Assembly: GCF_036287215.1 (NCBI RefSeq)
Contig: NZ_CP142860.1
Coordinates: forward strand, 1,302,001 to 1,366,000
DNA: 64,000 nucleotides
Source: Caproiciproducens sp. CPB-2
GTDB taxonomy: Bacteria > Bacillota > Clostridia > Oscillospirales > Acutalibacteraceae
Direction of reading: 5' to 3'
The first letter of the stretch is position 1. Every line of letters starts with the position of its first letter. Positions 53,470-63,296 of this stretch are shown here, one piece after another. A model generated the notes under the pieces. That model did no database searches. It saw only the letters and a program-made list of their open reading frames with translations, and had not been told where the DNA came from. Both the position numbers and the translations under genes were made by a program.

Positions 53470-54255
53470 ATGGAAGCAGTCAGAAAAAACGATAACAGCA
53501 GATTGATCAGTATTTTGAAAAGAATCTGGGACGGCCCGGATTATGAAGAAGAGGAAGAAGTTTCTTCCATGCGGTTTGGCAAATCCAAAATGGTAGAATA
53601 TGCCCGTGAAGAAAATGTCGCGGAATTCAAACTCGAGGTAAAGGAAGACGAGCCGGAGGACCTGCAGTTCAGCGCGCCTAAGCCGATTGAAACGGGCAGA
53701 CCCGAATTCCAGCCGCTGAAACCGGATTTTCAGCCCCAGAAGCCGTATGAGCTTCCTACCGCCAATGATTACAATTCATCCAAGCAGACCACGGTGATAT
53801 CGAAGGGCACCGTTATTACCGGCGATATCAAATCGGAGGGCAATCTTGAGATTTACGGAACGGTCACAGGCGGAATTACGACCACCGGCAATATCAAGAT
53901 CAACGGAAAGCAGGTCGGCGACATTCAGGGTTCCGGCATTACGCTTTCGGCCTGTACGGTCCGCGGCAATGTCACCGCCACCGAGGATATGAACATAGAC
54001 AGTGATTCCGTTGTCATCGGCGATATCAGGACCAAGAACCTGACGATCAACGGCAGGCTCCAGGGCAATATTCAGGCGAAGAACAGCATCATCTGCCAGA
54101 GCAACGCAATTGTGATCGGCGATCTGAAAGCCGGCACGGTTACGGTGAACAACGGCGCAAAGCTTCAGGGCAAGCTGGAAATTTTCAGCGGCCAGCTGGG
54201 GGATATCAGGATTCAGGACGACGACAGGACCGTTCATCCCGCTCCCGCCGAATAA
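53470..54255 (+). CDS. Bactofilin (polymer-forming cytoskeletal protein)
   Basis: 261 residues. An acidic N-terminal tail (1-60) and a Pro/Gln-rich segment with three PKPxFQP-like repeats (about 75-97) precede the bactofilin beta-helix (about 105-240): TVISKGTVITGDIKSEGNLEIYGTVTGGITTTGNIKING and further short repeats. Such proteins assemble without nucleotides and localise cell-envelope or stator functions. Single gene. The start follows GTGGAGGCAGGACG. Confidence 0.9.
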   Translation: MEAVRKNDNSRLISILKRIWDGPDYEEEEEVSSMRFGKSKMVEYAREENVAEFKLEVKEDEPEDLQFSAPKPIETGRPEFQPLKPDFQPQKPYELPTANDYNSSKQTTVISKGTVITGDIKSEGNLEIYGTVTGGITTTGNIKINGKQVGDIQGSGITLSACTVRGNVTATEDMNIDSDSVVIGDIRTKNLTINGRLQGNIQAKNSIICQSNAIVIGDLKAGTVTVNNGAKLQGKLEIFSGQLGDIRIQDDDRTVHPAPAE

Positions 54256-54271
54256 GGAAACCATGAGAAAT

Positions 54272-54309
54272 AACAAAACAGGGACGGAAATTTCCGTCCC
54301 TGTTTTGTT
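54272..54309 (+). terminator. Bactofilin gene terminator
   Basis: AACAAAACAGGGACGGAAA pairs with its exact complement and ends in TTTTGTT; symmetrical, so active on both strands. Confidence 0.85.
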
Positions 54310-54319
54310 ATCATTTCAG

Positions 54320-54356
54320 GGGAAAACAAAAGAGCGGGCGCTCATGCGTCCGCTCT
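54320..54356 (-). terminator. Terminator of the rpsF-ssb-rpsR operon
   Basis: On the minus strand AGAGCGGACGC, loop ATGA, GCGCCCGCTCT, then TTTGTTTTCC; 27 bases after rpsR. Confidence 0.88.
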
Positions 54357-54382
54357 GAAAATTCAATTTGCAGTCAGCGGCA

Positions 54383-54646
54383 TCAGTCGCTGCTGAAGGG
54401 AAGCAGTGCGAGATGACGCGCGCGCTTAATGGCGATGGTCAGCTCACGCTGATGATGCGCACAGGTGCCGGTTACTCTGCGGGGCAGAATCTTGGCTCTC
54501 TCAGAAATAAAGCGGCGAAGCTTTGCAACATCCTTGTAATCGATGGAATCCACTCTGTCGACGCAGAAGCCGCAAACCTTCTTGCGGGACTTGCGTCCGC
54601 CGGGGCGGCGGTCCTGTCTGTCGTTTCTGTCGTTTCTATCAGCCAT
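54383..54646 (-). CDS. rpsR: 30S ribosomal protein S18
   Basis: 87 residues with a basic, Asp/Arg-rich N-terminus ([19 protein letters not shown]), a CGFC pair typical of zinc-binding S18 forms, and the core [49 protein letters not shown]. Third gene of the classical S6-SSB-S18 operon. Confidence 0.95.
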   Translation of the reverse strand: MADRNDRNDRQDRRPGGRKSRKKVCGFCVDRVDSIDYKDVAKLRRFISERAKILPRRVTGTCAHHQRELTIAIKRARHLALLPFSSD

Positions 54647-54689
54647 GGCAATAAGCCTCCTTTTCTCATCAGTATTGCAGAGGGAATGC

Positions 54690-55145
54690 TTAGAACGGCA
54701 GATCGTCGTCTAAAGGCATCTCCTCAAAATCGCCGGTATCGCCGCTTGTGTAAGCGGGAACTGGCTGCTCAGCGGTAACATCCGTTTTTGAATGATAATT
54801 GCTGCCCTGCGCTCCTGCGCTGTCGCGTTTCGACTCTGCAAAATGCACATTGTCAGCAACGACTTCAAACGCTTTGCGCTTGTTTCCGTCCTTGTCGGTA
54901 TAGGTACGCGTCTGGATGGAACCCTGTACCGCAACCAGCTGGCCTTTGTGGAAATATCTGCACACAAAATCCGCCGTGCTGCGCCACGCGACAATATCAA
55001 TAAAATCGGCCTGGCGGTCCGCTCCCGCTTTCACGTAGGAACGGTCGACGGCAATTGTAAAGCTTGTTACGGAAACATCGTTCGGCGTATGCCTAAGTTC
55101 AGGGTCGGCAACAAGTCTGCCCATTAAAACAGCGACATTGAGCAT
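54690..55145 (-). CDS. ssb: Single-stranded DNA-binding protein
   Basis: 151 residues. The OB fold opens [36 protein letters not shown] flexible linker leads to the acidic tip [13 protein letters not shown], which recruits replication and repair partners. Between rpsF and rpsR, as in most Firmicutes. Confidence 0.95.
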   Translation of the reverse strand: MLNVAVLMGRLVADPELRHTPNDVSVTSFTIAVDRSYVKAGADRQADFIDIVAWRSTADFVCRYFHKGQLVAVQGSIQTRTYTDKDGNKRKAFEVVADNVHFAESKRDSAGAQGSNYHSKTDVTAEQPVPAYTSGDTGDFEEMPLDDDLPF

Positions 55146-55163
55146 TCAAATCACTCTTCCTTC

Positions 55164-55460
55164 TTAGCTTTCTTTCTTTATGATGAGAGAACGAAGGACA
55201 CCGTCGGTAATCTTGTAAATTCTGTCGAGCTCAGCCGTAAATTCGGGAGCGCTTGTGAAGTTCACTAAGGTGTAGTAGCCTTCTTCCTGCTTCATGATCG
55301 GGTATGCAAGTCTGCGTTTTCCCCACTCATCAATGCTGTCGATGGTACCGTTTGCCTCGATCAAATCCTTGAACTTCTGAACCAAAGCGGCAATCGCGTC
55401 CTCACCGAGCTTTGTGGAGAGGATAAATACGGTTTCATAGGAATTCTTTACATCTGACAT
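55164..55460 (-). CDS. rpsF: 30S ribosomal protein S6
   Basis: 98 residues: NSYETVFILSTKLGEDAIAALVQKFKDLIEANG, IDEWGKRRLAYPIMKQEEGYYTLVNFTS, as in S6. ATG 55460 with GGAGGTGCAAATA upstream is the start; the in-frame extension is leader. First gene of the operon. Confidence 0.95.
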   Translation of the reverse strand: MSDVKNSYETVFILSTKLGEDAIAALVQKFKDLIEANGTIDSIDEWGKRRLAYPIMKQEEGYYTLVNFTSAPEFTAELDRIYKITDGVLRSLIIKKES

Positions 55461-55499
55461 TATTTGCACCTCCTTTTGGACTTTGGCCCCGAAATAAAT

Positions 55500-55549
55500 C
55501 CGGAGCAAGGATAGTAAGCCGAAAACTGCGGCTTAACAGAGTAATTATA
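55500..55549 (-). promoter_or_regulatory. rpsF operon promoter and leader hairpin
   Basis: Extended -10 TGATATAAT (TATAAT at 55544-55549, minus strand). The leader carries an AAGCCG...CGGCTT hairpin, which may be the S6:S18 autoregulatory element known from other bacteria; the fit to that motif was not tested. Confidence 0.5.
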
Positions 55550-55580
55550 TCAGCAAGGCATTATGAAGTCAAGACAAAAA

Positions 55581-56456
55581 TTACAGCGTTTTGCAAAGCT
55601 CCTTCAGGTACGCCCTGAACTGGGGCCCGATATCCGGGTGCTTCAGCGCAACCTCCACCTGTGCCTGCATGATGCCCAGCTTGTTTCCCATGTCGTAGCG
55701 CTTTCCGGTAAAGTCCACCGCGACCATGCCCACGGAGCGGGCCAGCGCGCACATGGCGTCGGTCAGCTGGATTTCCCCGCCCGCGCCCGGCTGGGTCCGG
55801 TCCAGAATATCAAAGATATCCGGCGTCAGGACACATCTGCCCAGAATGGAATACAGGGACATGATTTTGTCCGGGGACGGCTTTTCGATCATATCCGTAC
55901 AGCTGAAGTAGTTATCGTGGATCGGCTCCACCTTCAGGGAGCTGTATTTGGTGATCGCTTCGGCGGTCACCTGCTTCACGCCCAAAACGCCCTTGCCGAA
56001 CTCGTCGTAAGCCCGGATCAGCTGGCCGCAGGCGGGGTCCTCGCCGATGATGACGTCGTCGCCGTACAGGACCGCGAACGGCTCGTCGCCGACGAAGGAG
56101 CGGGCGCAGTTTACCGCGTGGCCAAGGCCCTTGGTTTCCTTCTGACGGACAAAGTAAATGTTCGCCTCGTGGGAGAGATCGATAATTTCCTTTAAAATCT
56201 TTTCCTTATCCGGGCCGCCGCTGGTCAGTTTTGCCTCCAGTTCCGGCACACGGTCAAAGTGGTCCTCAATCAGTCCCTTGCCGCGGTTGGTGATAATCAG
56301 GATATCCGTGATACCGGAACGGACGGCTTCCTCCACAATATACTGGATGGCGGGCTTGTCCACAATCGGCAGCATTTCCTTCGGCATGGATTTGGTTGCC
56401 GGCAGCACGCGGGTTCCCAGTCCGGCGGCCGGAATGACAGCTTTTGTTACTTTCAT
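55581..56456 (-). CDS. galU: UTP-glucose-1-phosphate uridylyltransferase
   Basis: 291 residues: VTKAVIPAAGLGTRVLPATKSMPKEMLPIVDKPAIQYIVEEAV is the nucleotide-binding signature, then VLYGDDVI and EKPSPD. It makes UDP-glucose for polysaccharide, glycolipid and galactose metabolism and could feed the exopolysaccharide locus. 17 bases downstream of a RING/zinc-ribbon membrane gene. Confidence 0.95.
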   Translation of the reverse strand: MKVTKAVIPAAGLGTRVLPATKSMPKEMLPIVDKPAIQYIVEEAVRSGITDILIITNRGKGLIEDHFDRVPELEAKLTSGGPDKEKILKEIIDLSHEANIYFVRQKETKGLGHAVNCARSFVGDEPFAVLYGDDVIIGEDPACGQLIRAYDEFGKGVLGVKQVTAEAITKYSSLKVEPIHDNYFSCTDMIEKPSPDKIMSLYSILGRCVLTPDIFDILDRTQPGAGGEIQLTDAMCALARSVGMVAVDFTGKRYDMGNKLGIMQAQVEVALKHPDIGPQFRAYLKELCKTL

Positions 56457-56473
56457 TTTTACACTCCTAATAT

Positions 56474-57568
56474 CTAAAATATTTGAGGCAGATAGAACAC
56501 AATCATGTAACAGATCAAAAGGCCGATTGCCAGAGAAGTGTTCACGCCGCCCTGCTCCTGCAGCTGAATCGCGGCAAGGGTCGCCTCCGGCGTATGATGA
56601 TGGATCTGCTCGATCTTACCGATGCAGTGATTCAAATACCACTTGTTCCCGTTAAATCCCACCACCAGCATGATGGCGATCTGGATCAGCGCAATGATGG
56701 TCGGCACGCAGAACAGAAGAATCTGCTGGACCGGCTGCTGTGCAAGCTGCTCCGAAACCTGCAGCAGCTGGGAATAGGTGGGCGAAACCGTATCGATGGA
56801 AATTCCCTGCTGCTGCATCAGGGATTCCAGCAGCGGCATGGAAAAATTAAGGGACACATAGGTGGAAATCAGGTACAGGACGGTCATGACCGCGGTAATC
56901 ACGGAACCGATTCTGTACTGTTTGCGGTACAGCATCCAGCCGCCCGAAAACAGGAACGCGCTGAAATTGAAACGGTTTCTGTGAAAACGCTTGAGATTGA
57001 GGAATACCGGCAGATAATACTGGGTATTGCCCTGTACCAGCTTGGCGAGGTCTCCCGCCGGGACGCTGCCGATCGGCTCGTTGGGGTTCACGCCGCCCAT
57101 CGGGTCAAAGATAAACGGCACGGGCTGGCCCGGCTGACCTGGCTGGCCCGACGGAAAGGGGCCACCCGCCTGGGGAAAGCCGTTCTGAGGGAATCCGTTC
57201 TGGGGAAAGCCGTTCTGAGGAAAACCGCCGCTTTTGGGGAAACCGGCGACATCCTGCTGGTTCATGGTCAGCGACTGGCCGCAATGGTCACAGAACATCG
57301 CGTTCTGTGAATTCAGACTGCCGCAGCGCGGACAGCGTTTGGTTCTGTTTTCCGCCCCGTTTGCCGCCGGGTCGGCGGACTTCGGTTCCTTCTGCGGGGG
57401 AGTCCACGCGGCAGGGGTGCCGTGTTTGTCCGAAAAAACGCATTTGCCCACCTTCGCGTAGCACTCGCGGTGATACGGCGCGCCGCATTCGGGGCAGACG
57501 ACGATATCGTCGTCCCGTGTAAAAGGTTTTCCGCAGACAGGGCAGTTTAAACCTGTATAGTCAATCAT
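56474..57568 (-). CDS. RING/zinc-ribbon membrane protein (DUF2628-like)
   Basis: 364 residues in four parts. An N-terminal prokaryotic RING-type zinc module (CPVCGKPF...VVCPECGAPYHRECYAKVGKC) is followed by a second zinc ribbon (CPRCGSLNSQNAMFCDHCGQ) and a low-complexity segment of tandem NGFPQ and GQP repeats (about 112-150). The C-terminal half has a DUF2628-type core (FNFSAFLFSGGWMLYRKQYRIGSVI) and about four membrane helices. Function unknown; such proteins are common in Clostridia. Confidence 0.85.
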   Translation of the reverse strand: MIDYTGLNCPVCGKPFTRDDDIVVCPECGAPYHRECYAKVGKCVFSDKHGTPAAWTPPQKEPKSADPAANGAENRTKRCPRCGSLNSQNAMFCDHCGQSLTMNQQDVAGFPKSGGFPQNGFPQNGFPQNGFPQAGGPFPSGQPGQPGQPVPFIFDPMGGVNPNEPIGSVPAGDLAKLVQGNTQYYLPVFLNLKRFHRNRFNFSAFLFSGGWMLYRKQYRIGSVITAVMTVLYLISTYVSLNFSMPLLESLMQQQGISIDTVSPTYSQLLQVSEQLAQQPVQQILLFCVPTIIALIQIAIMLVVGFNGNKWYLNHCIGKIEQIHHHTPEATLAAIQLQEQGGVNTSLAIGLLICYMIVFYLPQIF

Positions 57569-57908
57569 AGTTTATCCTCCCATAATGTAGATATCAATCC
57601 TGTTATATTAACCTATTGTATATAATTTCAAAAGAAACTTCAATAATATCTTCAATAAGTTTTCACCTAATTCATAATTGGCCGCGCGTCGGGCTTACGC
57701 CCGTCGCGGTGTGCGGGGCCGTTGTTCCGTAATTTCATCTTTACATTATACACGGAATAATTTATAATTAATAACAATCATTGCATTTTTCACTGAAAGA
57801 CTCCACTGTGTTTCCCGTCCGTTTCCGGCGAGGGGAACACGGAATTACGCGATAAGCGGATTGAAATCCTGTAATGGAAAAATCATAATTTATTTGAAGG
57901 ATGATAGT
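57569..57908. other. Gene-free region with a REP-like hairpin
   Basis: GCGTCGGGC (57686-57694) faces GCCCGTCGC (57699-57707), enclosed by GGCC at both ends (57680-57720). The AT-rich stretch after it holds the prfB promoter region (TACATTATAC at about 57742). No gene is supported. Confidence 0.55.
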
Positions 57909-59036
57909 ATGCTGCAGTTTGAAGAAATGAAGCTTGCTTTGCAGGAGCTGGAACCGGATCTGAACGATCTGGCGGAAGCGCTTGGGCTTGAAGGCATGCG
58001 CGAAGAGATTGCGAAGCTCGACGAAAAAGCAGCCCAGCCCGGTTTCTGGGACGATATGAGCACTTCTCAAAAGGTTTTGCAGCGTTCCAGTATGCTGAAA
58101 AATAAGGCTGCGGCATATGAACGGCTGAAAAATTCGTACGGCGATACGCTGGCATTAATAGAGCTTGCCAATGAGGAAGGGGATTTGTCCCTTTTGCCGG
58201 AAGCGCAGGAAGAACTGAAGAAATTTCAGGATGAGCTGGAAGCGCAGCGCCTTTCCACGCTGCTGACCGGGGAATACGACGGCAAGAACGCGATTCTGAC
58301 GTTCCACGCGGGCGCCGGCGGCACGGAGGCGCAGGACTGGGCGGAAATGCTGTACCGCATGTACTGCCGCTGGGGCGAGCGCCACGGCTACAAGGTGGAA
58401 ACGCTGGACTATCTGGACGGCGAAGAAGCGGGGCTGAAAAGCGCCAGTATCCTGATCGAAGGCATCAACGCCTACGGCTTCTTGAAGAGCGAGGCGGGCG
58501 TGCACAGGCTTGTCCGCGTATCCCCGTTCGACGCCTCCGGCAGGAGGCACACCTCGTTTGCCTCCCTGGAAGTGATGCCGGAAATCGACGACGACGTGGA
58601 GGTCCAGATCAACCCCGAGGACATCAAAATGGACGTTTACCGCGCGAGCGGCGCGGGCGGCCAGAAGGTCAACAAGACCTCCTCCGCGGTGCGCCTGACC
58701 CATATCCCCACGGGGATCGTGGTATCCTGTCAGGTGGAGCGCAGCCAGTACCAGAACCGCGACGTGGCGATGAGAATGCTGAAATCCAAGCTGGTCGAAA
58801 TCAAGGAGCGTGAAAATCTGGAGCGTATCGAGGACATCAAGGGTGTCCAGAAGGAAATCGCGTGGGGCTCGCAGATCCGTTCCTATGTCTTTATGCCCTA
58901 TACATTGGTAAAGGACCACCGCACCGGCTTTGAGTCGGGCAATATCAACGCCGTGATGGACGGCGATCTGGACGGCTTTATCAACGCCTACCTGAAAGCG
59001 CAGAGCCTTGACGCCCTCGGCGAAAATATCGAATAA
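57909..59036 (+). CDS. prfB: Peptide chain release factor 2
   Basis: 375 residues, read in one frame. The stop-codon recognition motif SPF (VRVSPFDASGRRHTSFAS) identifies RF2, and GGQ in GAGGQKVNKTSSAVRLTH is the hydrolysis motif. ATG 57909 follows GAAGGATGATAGT. The internal UGA and slippery CTT that normally make RF2 synthesis self-regulating are absent; the corresponding region reads ALGLEGMREEIAKLDEK without interruption. Confidence 0.95.
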   Translation: MLQFEEMKLALQELEPDLNDLAEALGLEGMREEIAKLDEKAAQPGFWDDMSTSQKVLQRSSMLKNKAAAYERLKNSYGDTLALIELANEEGDLSLLPEAQEELKKFQDELEAQRLSTLLTGEYDGKNAILTFHAGAGGTEAQDWAEMLYRMYCRWGERHGYKVETLDYLDGEEAGLKSASILIEGINAYGFLKSEAGVHRLVRVSPFDASGRRHTSFASLEVMPEIDDDVEVQINPEDIKMDVYRASGAGGQKVNKTSSAVRLTHIPTGIVVSCQVERSQYQNRDVAMRMLKSKLVEIKERENLERIEDIKGVQKEIAWGSQIRSYVFMPYTLVKDHRTGFESGNINAVMDGDLDGFINAYLKAQSLDALGENIE

Positions 59037-59045
59037 AATAAGCAA

Positions 59046-59077
59046 GGGGCTGCATTACGCAGCCCCCGTTTTGTTTT
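59046..59077 (+). terminator. prfB terminator
   Basis: GGGGCTGC, loop ATTAC, GCAGCCCC, then CGTTTTGTTTT. It lies at the convergence with the dnaI-like gene. Confidence 0.88.
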
Positions 59078-60071
59078 AGCACTGACTTCTTAACAGCTTC
59101 TGCAGCCGGTTGTCCCTTCCGCTAAAAAGGACGCGCACATAATCCCCCATGATTCTGGAAGCAAAGCGTTCCGTGTACCGTTCCTGCAGCTCCTGGATGG
59201 AAAGGTTTGTGCTGATGATGGTCGGTTTTTGGGTCATCAGCCGCGTGTTGACGATATTGTAAATTTCGGCGCAGGAAAACGCGGTTCGGAATTCCGTGCC
59301 CAGGTCGTCCAGAATCAGCAGGTCGCAGTCCAGAATCATGCTGCCGGTGTTTCCCTCGTCGCGGCCGAAATGTTCCCGTTCCAGCTTGGTAATCATGTTG
59401 TTGACGGAGCAGTAAACCACGCCGAAGCCTTTCTGGATGGCCGTGTTGGCAATGGCGAGCGACAGATGCGTCTTGCCCAGCCCCGTAGCGCCCTGCATCA
59501 TCAGGCTGGGGGAGGAGGGGGAAAAGCTGTCCGCGTATCGGCGGCAGTTGCGGTACACGCCTTCCATGACGCTGCGCGGGGATCTTGCCGTGTCGCCTTC
59601 GGCTTTGTCCGGGTAAAAATCCAGTGAAAAGCTTTCAAAGGTGGAGAGCTTCAGCGGCGTAAGGGCGTTTAAGGAATCATAGGCCTGCGCGCGGAGAAGC
59701 TTCTTCATGCATTCGCACATCCTGCCGTCAACGTACCCGGTGTCGCCGCAAAGCCTGCAGGAATACTTCGGCTCCAGATAATGCTCGCCGTAGCCGAAGA
59801 AATTCAGCTTTTCCTTTAATTGGCTCTGAAGGGCCAGATTTTCCGCTTTTAGCCGGGTTAGCTGCTCTCTGGCGCTGCCGCCGCCCAAAACCGCCCTTGC
59901 CGCGGCGATTGCCGTGCGTGACAGGACGGACTCGATTTCGGCGGCTTCCGGGCAGATTCCGTAAAACGCCGCCTTTCGCTGCGCGGCCGTGTCCTCCGCT
60001 TTTTTACGGCGTTCGGCAAGAATCTGTTCCGCGCTTTCGTAAATCTCCCTGCTGTAGCCCAATGCGATCAC
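59076..60071 (-). CDS. DnaI/DnaC-type helicase loader ATPase
   Basis: 331 residues. An N-terminal region with a helical DNA polymerase/primosome-type segment and a zinc cluster (CRLCGDTGYVDGRMCECMKK, about 116-135) is followed by an AAA+ domain with Walker A GATGLGKTHL (about 190) and Walker B LLILDDLG. It loads the replicative helicase DnaB/DnaC at origins. Overlaps the DnaD-like gene by 4 bases, forming a primosome operon. Confidence 0.9.
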   Translation of the reverse strand: MIALGYSREIYESAEQILAERRKKAEDTAAQRKAAFYGICPEAAEIESVLSRTAIAAARAVLGGGSAREQLTRLKAENLALQSQLKEKLNFFGYGEHYLEPKYSCRLCGDTGYVDGRMCECMKKLLRAQAYDSLNALTPLKLSTFESFSLDFYPDKAEGDTARSPRSVMEGVYRNCRRYADSFSPSSPSLMMQGATGLGKTHLSLAIANTAIQKGFGVVYCSVNNMITKLEREHFGRDEGNTGSMILDCDLLILDDLGTEFRTAFSCAEIYNIVNTRLMTQKPTIISTNLSIQELQERYTERFASRIMGDYVRVLFSGRDNRLQKLLRSQC

Positions 60072-61099
60072 TTCCTGTCAAAATTGTCAAAAACGCTGGA
60101 ACGCTCGTATTCTTCAATGTCATAGGAGGTTTTCTGCGGCTTGGCGCCTTTGCGCGCGGCCGCCCTTTCCTCCTTGTCCTTCTGCGCCTGTTCCAGCGTA
60201 GAAATGCCTTCCCGGTTCCAGCGCTCCAGAATCTTGTTCATATAGCTGATAGTGAATTTTCCGGTGTTGTCCACACTGCGCTCATACGCCTCGTGAATCA
60301 GCGGAAGAGTGAACTTCCACTGCATGACCCAGACCGAGGCGAACGCCTGCTCCTTGGTGGAAGGCGCGCGGTGGGGAATACCTGCTGCCTGCTCTACCAC
60401 CCGCCACGCCTTTTGGCTTTCGTCCAGCCTGCGCAGCTTTTCCTCCGCCTTTTCATGGGTGAAGATTTCCTCGTCGGCCCAGTTCATGGCTACCTTCTCT
60501 ATGTAACGGGTGTTTGCCCTGCCGATGCTGACCACATACTGCAGTAGCATGATGATCACGTCCGCGGGCAGCCCGAAATCATCGTGCAGCATCAGGAGCA
60601 TGGCGGAGTCCCCGTTGGAAATCAGCCGTCCGAGAATCTGCTCGGCCTCCTGCATCAGGCAGGCGATTTCCGTCGATTCGCCGATCCTTTTCGCGACAAA
60701 GGCGTTGTCGGGCTTTTGCGGGCGGGAAAGCAGCTTGCGCGGTTTTTCGGCGGGCGACGCCTCGGGCTTTTCCGGTTCGCGTTCCGGCTCTTTTTCCTTC
60801 GGGCCAGCTTCTTTATTTTCAGGTATAGCCTCCGTTTTTTCCGGAGGCGACAGTTCTTTGTTCTTTTCGCAGAAAAGCCCCGTCTGCTGCCAGTACAGCA
60901 TGGCGTCGGCAACGTCGGCCTTGTCGATGCACAGCGCTTTCGCAATATCCGCCGCTTCAAAGGGATCGCCCGCGTGGCGAAGCTCCCATAAAAGCACCTT
61001 CAGCTGGACGGAACCGGCCAGCTTGATATGTTGGTCAACTACGGAGCAAGGCACCGCGAAAACGGAGTTCCAGTCTCCGAGATTAATGGAATAACTCAT
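60068..61099 (-). CDS. DnaD/DnaB-domain primosome protein
   Basis: 343 residues. An N-terminal winged-helix part (LKVLLWELRHAGDPFEAADIAKALCIDKADVADAMLYW), a long acidic/Pro/Lys linker (about 90-135), then two DnaD domains (about 150-310); the second contains FTISYMNKILERWNREGI, a typical YxxxIxxxW motif. Acts with the helicase loader encoded just downstream in replication initiation and restart. Confidence 0.9.
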   Translation of the reverse strand: MSYSINLGDWNSVFAVPCSVVDQHIKLAGSVQLKVLLWELRHAGDPFEAADIAKALCIDKADVADAMLYWQQTGLFCEKNKELSPPEKTEAIPENKEAGPKEKEPEREPEKPEASPAEKPRKLLSRPQKPDNAFVAKRIGESTEIACLMQEAEQILGRLISNGDSAMLLMLHDDFGLPADVIIMLLQYVVSIGRANTRYIEKVAMNWADEEIFTHEKAEEKLRRLDESQKAWRVVEQAAGIPHRAPSTKEQAFASVWVMQWKFTLPLIHEAYERSVDNTGKFTISYMNKILERWNREGISTLEQAQKDKEERAAARKGAKPQKTSYDIEEYERSSVFDNFDRK

Positions 61100-61208
61100 A
61101 GAGGGTCACCTTTCCCTAACAATTCGGTTTTAGTCTTGTCTGTTATTATAGCATAAGGATGCGAAATAGGGAATTGAAAAAAGGGGGAGAATATTTTTGA
61201 AAATTCCC

Positions 61209-61238
61209 TTGACAAAAGGTCAGGTTTTGTCATATAAT
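61209..61238 (+). promoter_or_regulatory. tRNA-Gly promoter
   Basis: TTGACA (61209-61214), 18-bp spacer, TATAAT (61233-61238). Confidence 0.85.
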
Positions 61239-61256
61239 TATTCACGCACCAAATCT

Positions 61257-61332
61257 GCGAATGTAGCTCATCTGGTAGAGCGCCACCTTGCCAAGGTGGA
61301 GGTAGCGAGTTCGAGCCTCGTCGTTCGCTCCA
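61257..61332 (+). tRNA. tRNA-Gly (anticodon GCC)
   Basis: 76 nt with encoded CCA. The acceptor stem GCGAATG/CGTTCGC pairs fully; the anticodon stem CCACC/GGTGG encloses TTGCCAA, giving anticodon GCC; the T-loop is TTCGAGC. Own promoter and terminator. Confidence 0.96.
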
Positions 61333-61341
61333 ATATTGCGA

Positions 61342-61370
61342 AGCGCCGGTATACTGCCGGCGCTTTTTTG
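61342..61370 (+). terminator. tRNA-Gly terminator
   Basis: AGCGCCGG, loop TATACTG, CCGGCGCT, then TTTTTG. Confidence 0.9.
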
Positions 61371-61474
61371 TTGGGTAGGCCCGCGTTTTATTCGCGGCGC
61401 TTATTCACAAACCTATGGGAATGTGATATAATATTAAAGTTTTGTGAACTTAGATTAAAGAGGGAATATCAATT

Positions 61475-63295
61475 ATGGATTTAAGAAATGACATTCGAAA
61501 TGTTGCAATTATCGCACACGTCGACCACGGAAAAACCACGCTGGTCGATCAGCTGCTGAAACAAAGCGGCATTTTCCGTGCCAATGAGAATGTTGCGGAG
61601 CGGGTCATGGACTCCAACGACCTTGAGCGCGAACGCGGCATCACCATCCTTTCCAAAAATACGGCCGTCATGTACGACGGCGTCAAAATTAATATCGTGG
61701 ACACTCCGGGACACGCTGATTTCGGCGGCGAGGTGGAACGTATCCTGATGATGGTGGACGGCGTCCTGCTTCTGGTGGACGCGTTTGAGGGCTGTATGCC
61801 GCAGACGCGCTTCGTGCTGAAAAAGGCGCTCGGCCTTGGCAAAAAACCGCTGGTGGTGGTCAACAAGATCGACCGTCCGGGCGCGAGGCCGGCGGAGGTT
61901 GTGGACGAGGTGCTCGACCTGTTTATTGAGCTGGGCGCCAATGACGACCAGCTGGAATTCCCGGTCGTTTACGCTTCCGGCCGCGACGGCTACTCCACTC
62001 TGGACCCGGATGTGCCGGGGAAGGATATGACCCCGCTCTTCGACGCCATCCTTCAGTATATCCCCGCGCCGCAGGGCGATCTGAACGGGCCGACACAGGT
62101 CCTGTTTTCCAATATCGACTACGACGACTACGTCGGCAGGATCGGGATCGGGCGCGTGGAGCGCGGCGAGGTCCACAGCGGGGAAAACGTCGTCCTTTGC
62201 TGCCGTGACGGCGAGCAGAAGAATGTAAAGGTTGCCAAGCTGTATCAGTTTGAGGGCCTGAAGCGGGTGGAGGTGCAGGAAGCCAAGCTGGGCGATCTGG
62301 TCGCTGTTTCCGGCATTACCAGGCTGAATATCGGGGAAACCGCCTGCGCACCGGACTGTATTGAGCCGCTGCCCTTCGTTAAGATAGACGAGCCCACCGT
62401 TTCGATGATGTTCATGGTCAACAACAGCCCGTTCGCCGGAAGAGAGGGCAAATACGTCACTTCGCGCAACCTGCGCGACCGCCTCTTTAAAGAGGTGGAA
62501 ACCAATGTCGCCATGCGTGTGGAAGAGACCGACTCCGCGGATACCTTTAAGGTGTCCGGGCGCGGCGAGCTGCACCTTTCCATCTTGATCGAGCAGATGC
62601 GCCGCCAGAACTACGAGTTTCAGGTTTCCGCGCCGCACGTGATCTATAAGACCATCGACGGGAAAAAATGCGAGCCGATGGAACTGCTCATGATCGAAGT
62701 GCCCGACAGCTACGTCGGCGCCGTCATGGAAAAGCTGGGCAACCGCAAGGCCGAACTGCTCAACATGGGTACGCGCGACACTGGCATGACCCATCTCGAG
62801 TTCAAGATTCCGGCCCGCTGCCTGATGGGCTACCGTCAGGAATTTTTAACGGACACCAACGGCAACGGAATCATGAACAATGTGTTTGATTCCTATGAGC
62901 CGTATAAGGGCGACGTCCAGACGCGCGCGCAGGGTTCGCTGATCGCGCACGAAACCGGCGAGTCCACCGGCTACGGTCTTTTCTACGCGCAGGACCGCGG
63001 CCGCCTGTTTATCGGGCCGGGCGTTGAGGTGTACGAGGGCATGATTGTCGGCGCCAGCCCGAAATCCGACGATATCGTCGTCAATATTTGCAAGAAGAAG
63101 CATGTTACCAATACCCGCGCCTCCGGTTCGGACGATGCTTTGAAGCTCACTCCGCACACGGTTTTAAGTCTGGAACAGAGCCTTGAGTTTATCCGCAACG
63201 ATGAACTGGTCGAGGTGACGCCAAAAAGCATCCGCATGCGTAAGATGGTACTGAGCAAAGAGCTTCGGATGAAACAGGCGAGTAAAAATAAATGA
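61475..63295 (+). CDS. typA: Ribosome-associated GTPase TypA/BipA
   Basis: 606 residues. The GTPase domain has the P-loop [10 protein letters not shown] (14-23), [12 protein letters not shown] (switch I), DTPGHADF and NKID. EF-G-like domains III and V and the TypA-specific C-terminal domain (about 480-606) follow. It binds ribosomes and supports subunit assembly and stress growth. The start is preceded by AAAGAGGGAATATCAATT. The next gene starts 1 base past the stop. Confidence 0.96.
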   Translation: MDLRNDIRNVAIIAHVDHGKTTLVDQLLKQSGIFRANENVAERVMDSNDLERERGITILSKNTAVMYDGVKINIVDTPGHADFGGEVERILMMVDGVLLLVDAFEGCMPQTRFVLKKALGLGKKPLVVVNKIDRPGARPAEVVDEVLDLFIELGANDDQLEFPVVYASGRDGYSTLDPDVPGKDMTPLFDAILQYIPAPQGDLNGPTQVLFSNIDYDDYVGRIGIGRVERGEVHSGENVVLCCRDGEQKNVKVAKLYQFEGLKRVEVQEAKLGDLVAVSGITRLNIGETACAPDCIEPLPFVKIDEPTVSMMFMVNNSPFAGREGKYVTSRNLRDRLFKEVETNVAMRVEETDSADTFKVSGRGELHLSILIEQMRRQNYEFQVSAPHVIYKTIDGKKCEPMELLMIEVPDSYVGAVMEKLGNRKAELLNMGTRDTGMTHLEFKIPARCLMGYRQEFLTDTNGNGIMNNVFDSYEPYKGDVQTRAQGSLIAHETGESTGYGLFYAQDRGRLFIGPGVEVYEGMIVGASPKSDDIVVNICKKKHVTNTRASGSDDALKLTPHTVLSLEQSLEFIRNDELVEVTPKSIRMRKMVLSKELRMKQASKNK

Positions 63296-63296
63296 T

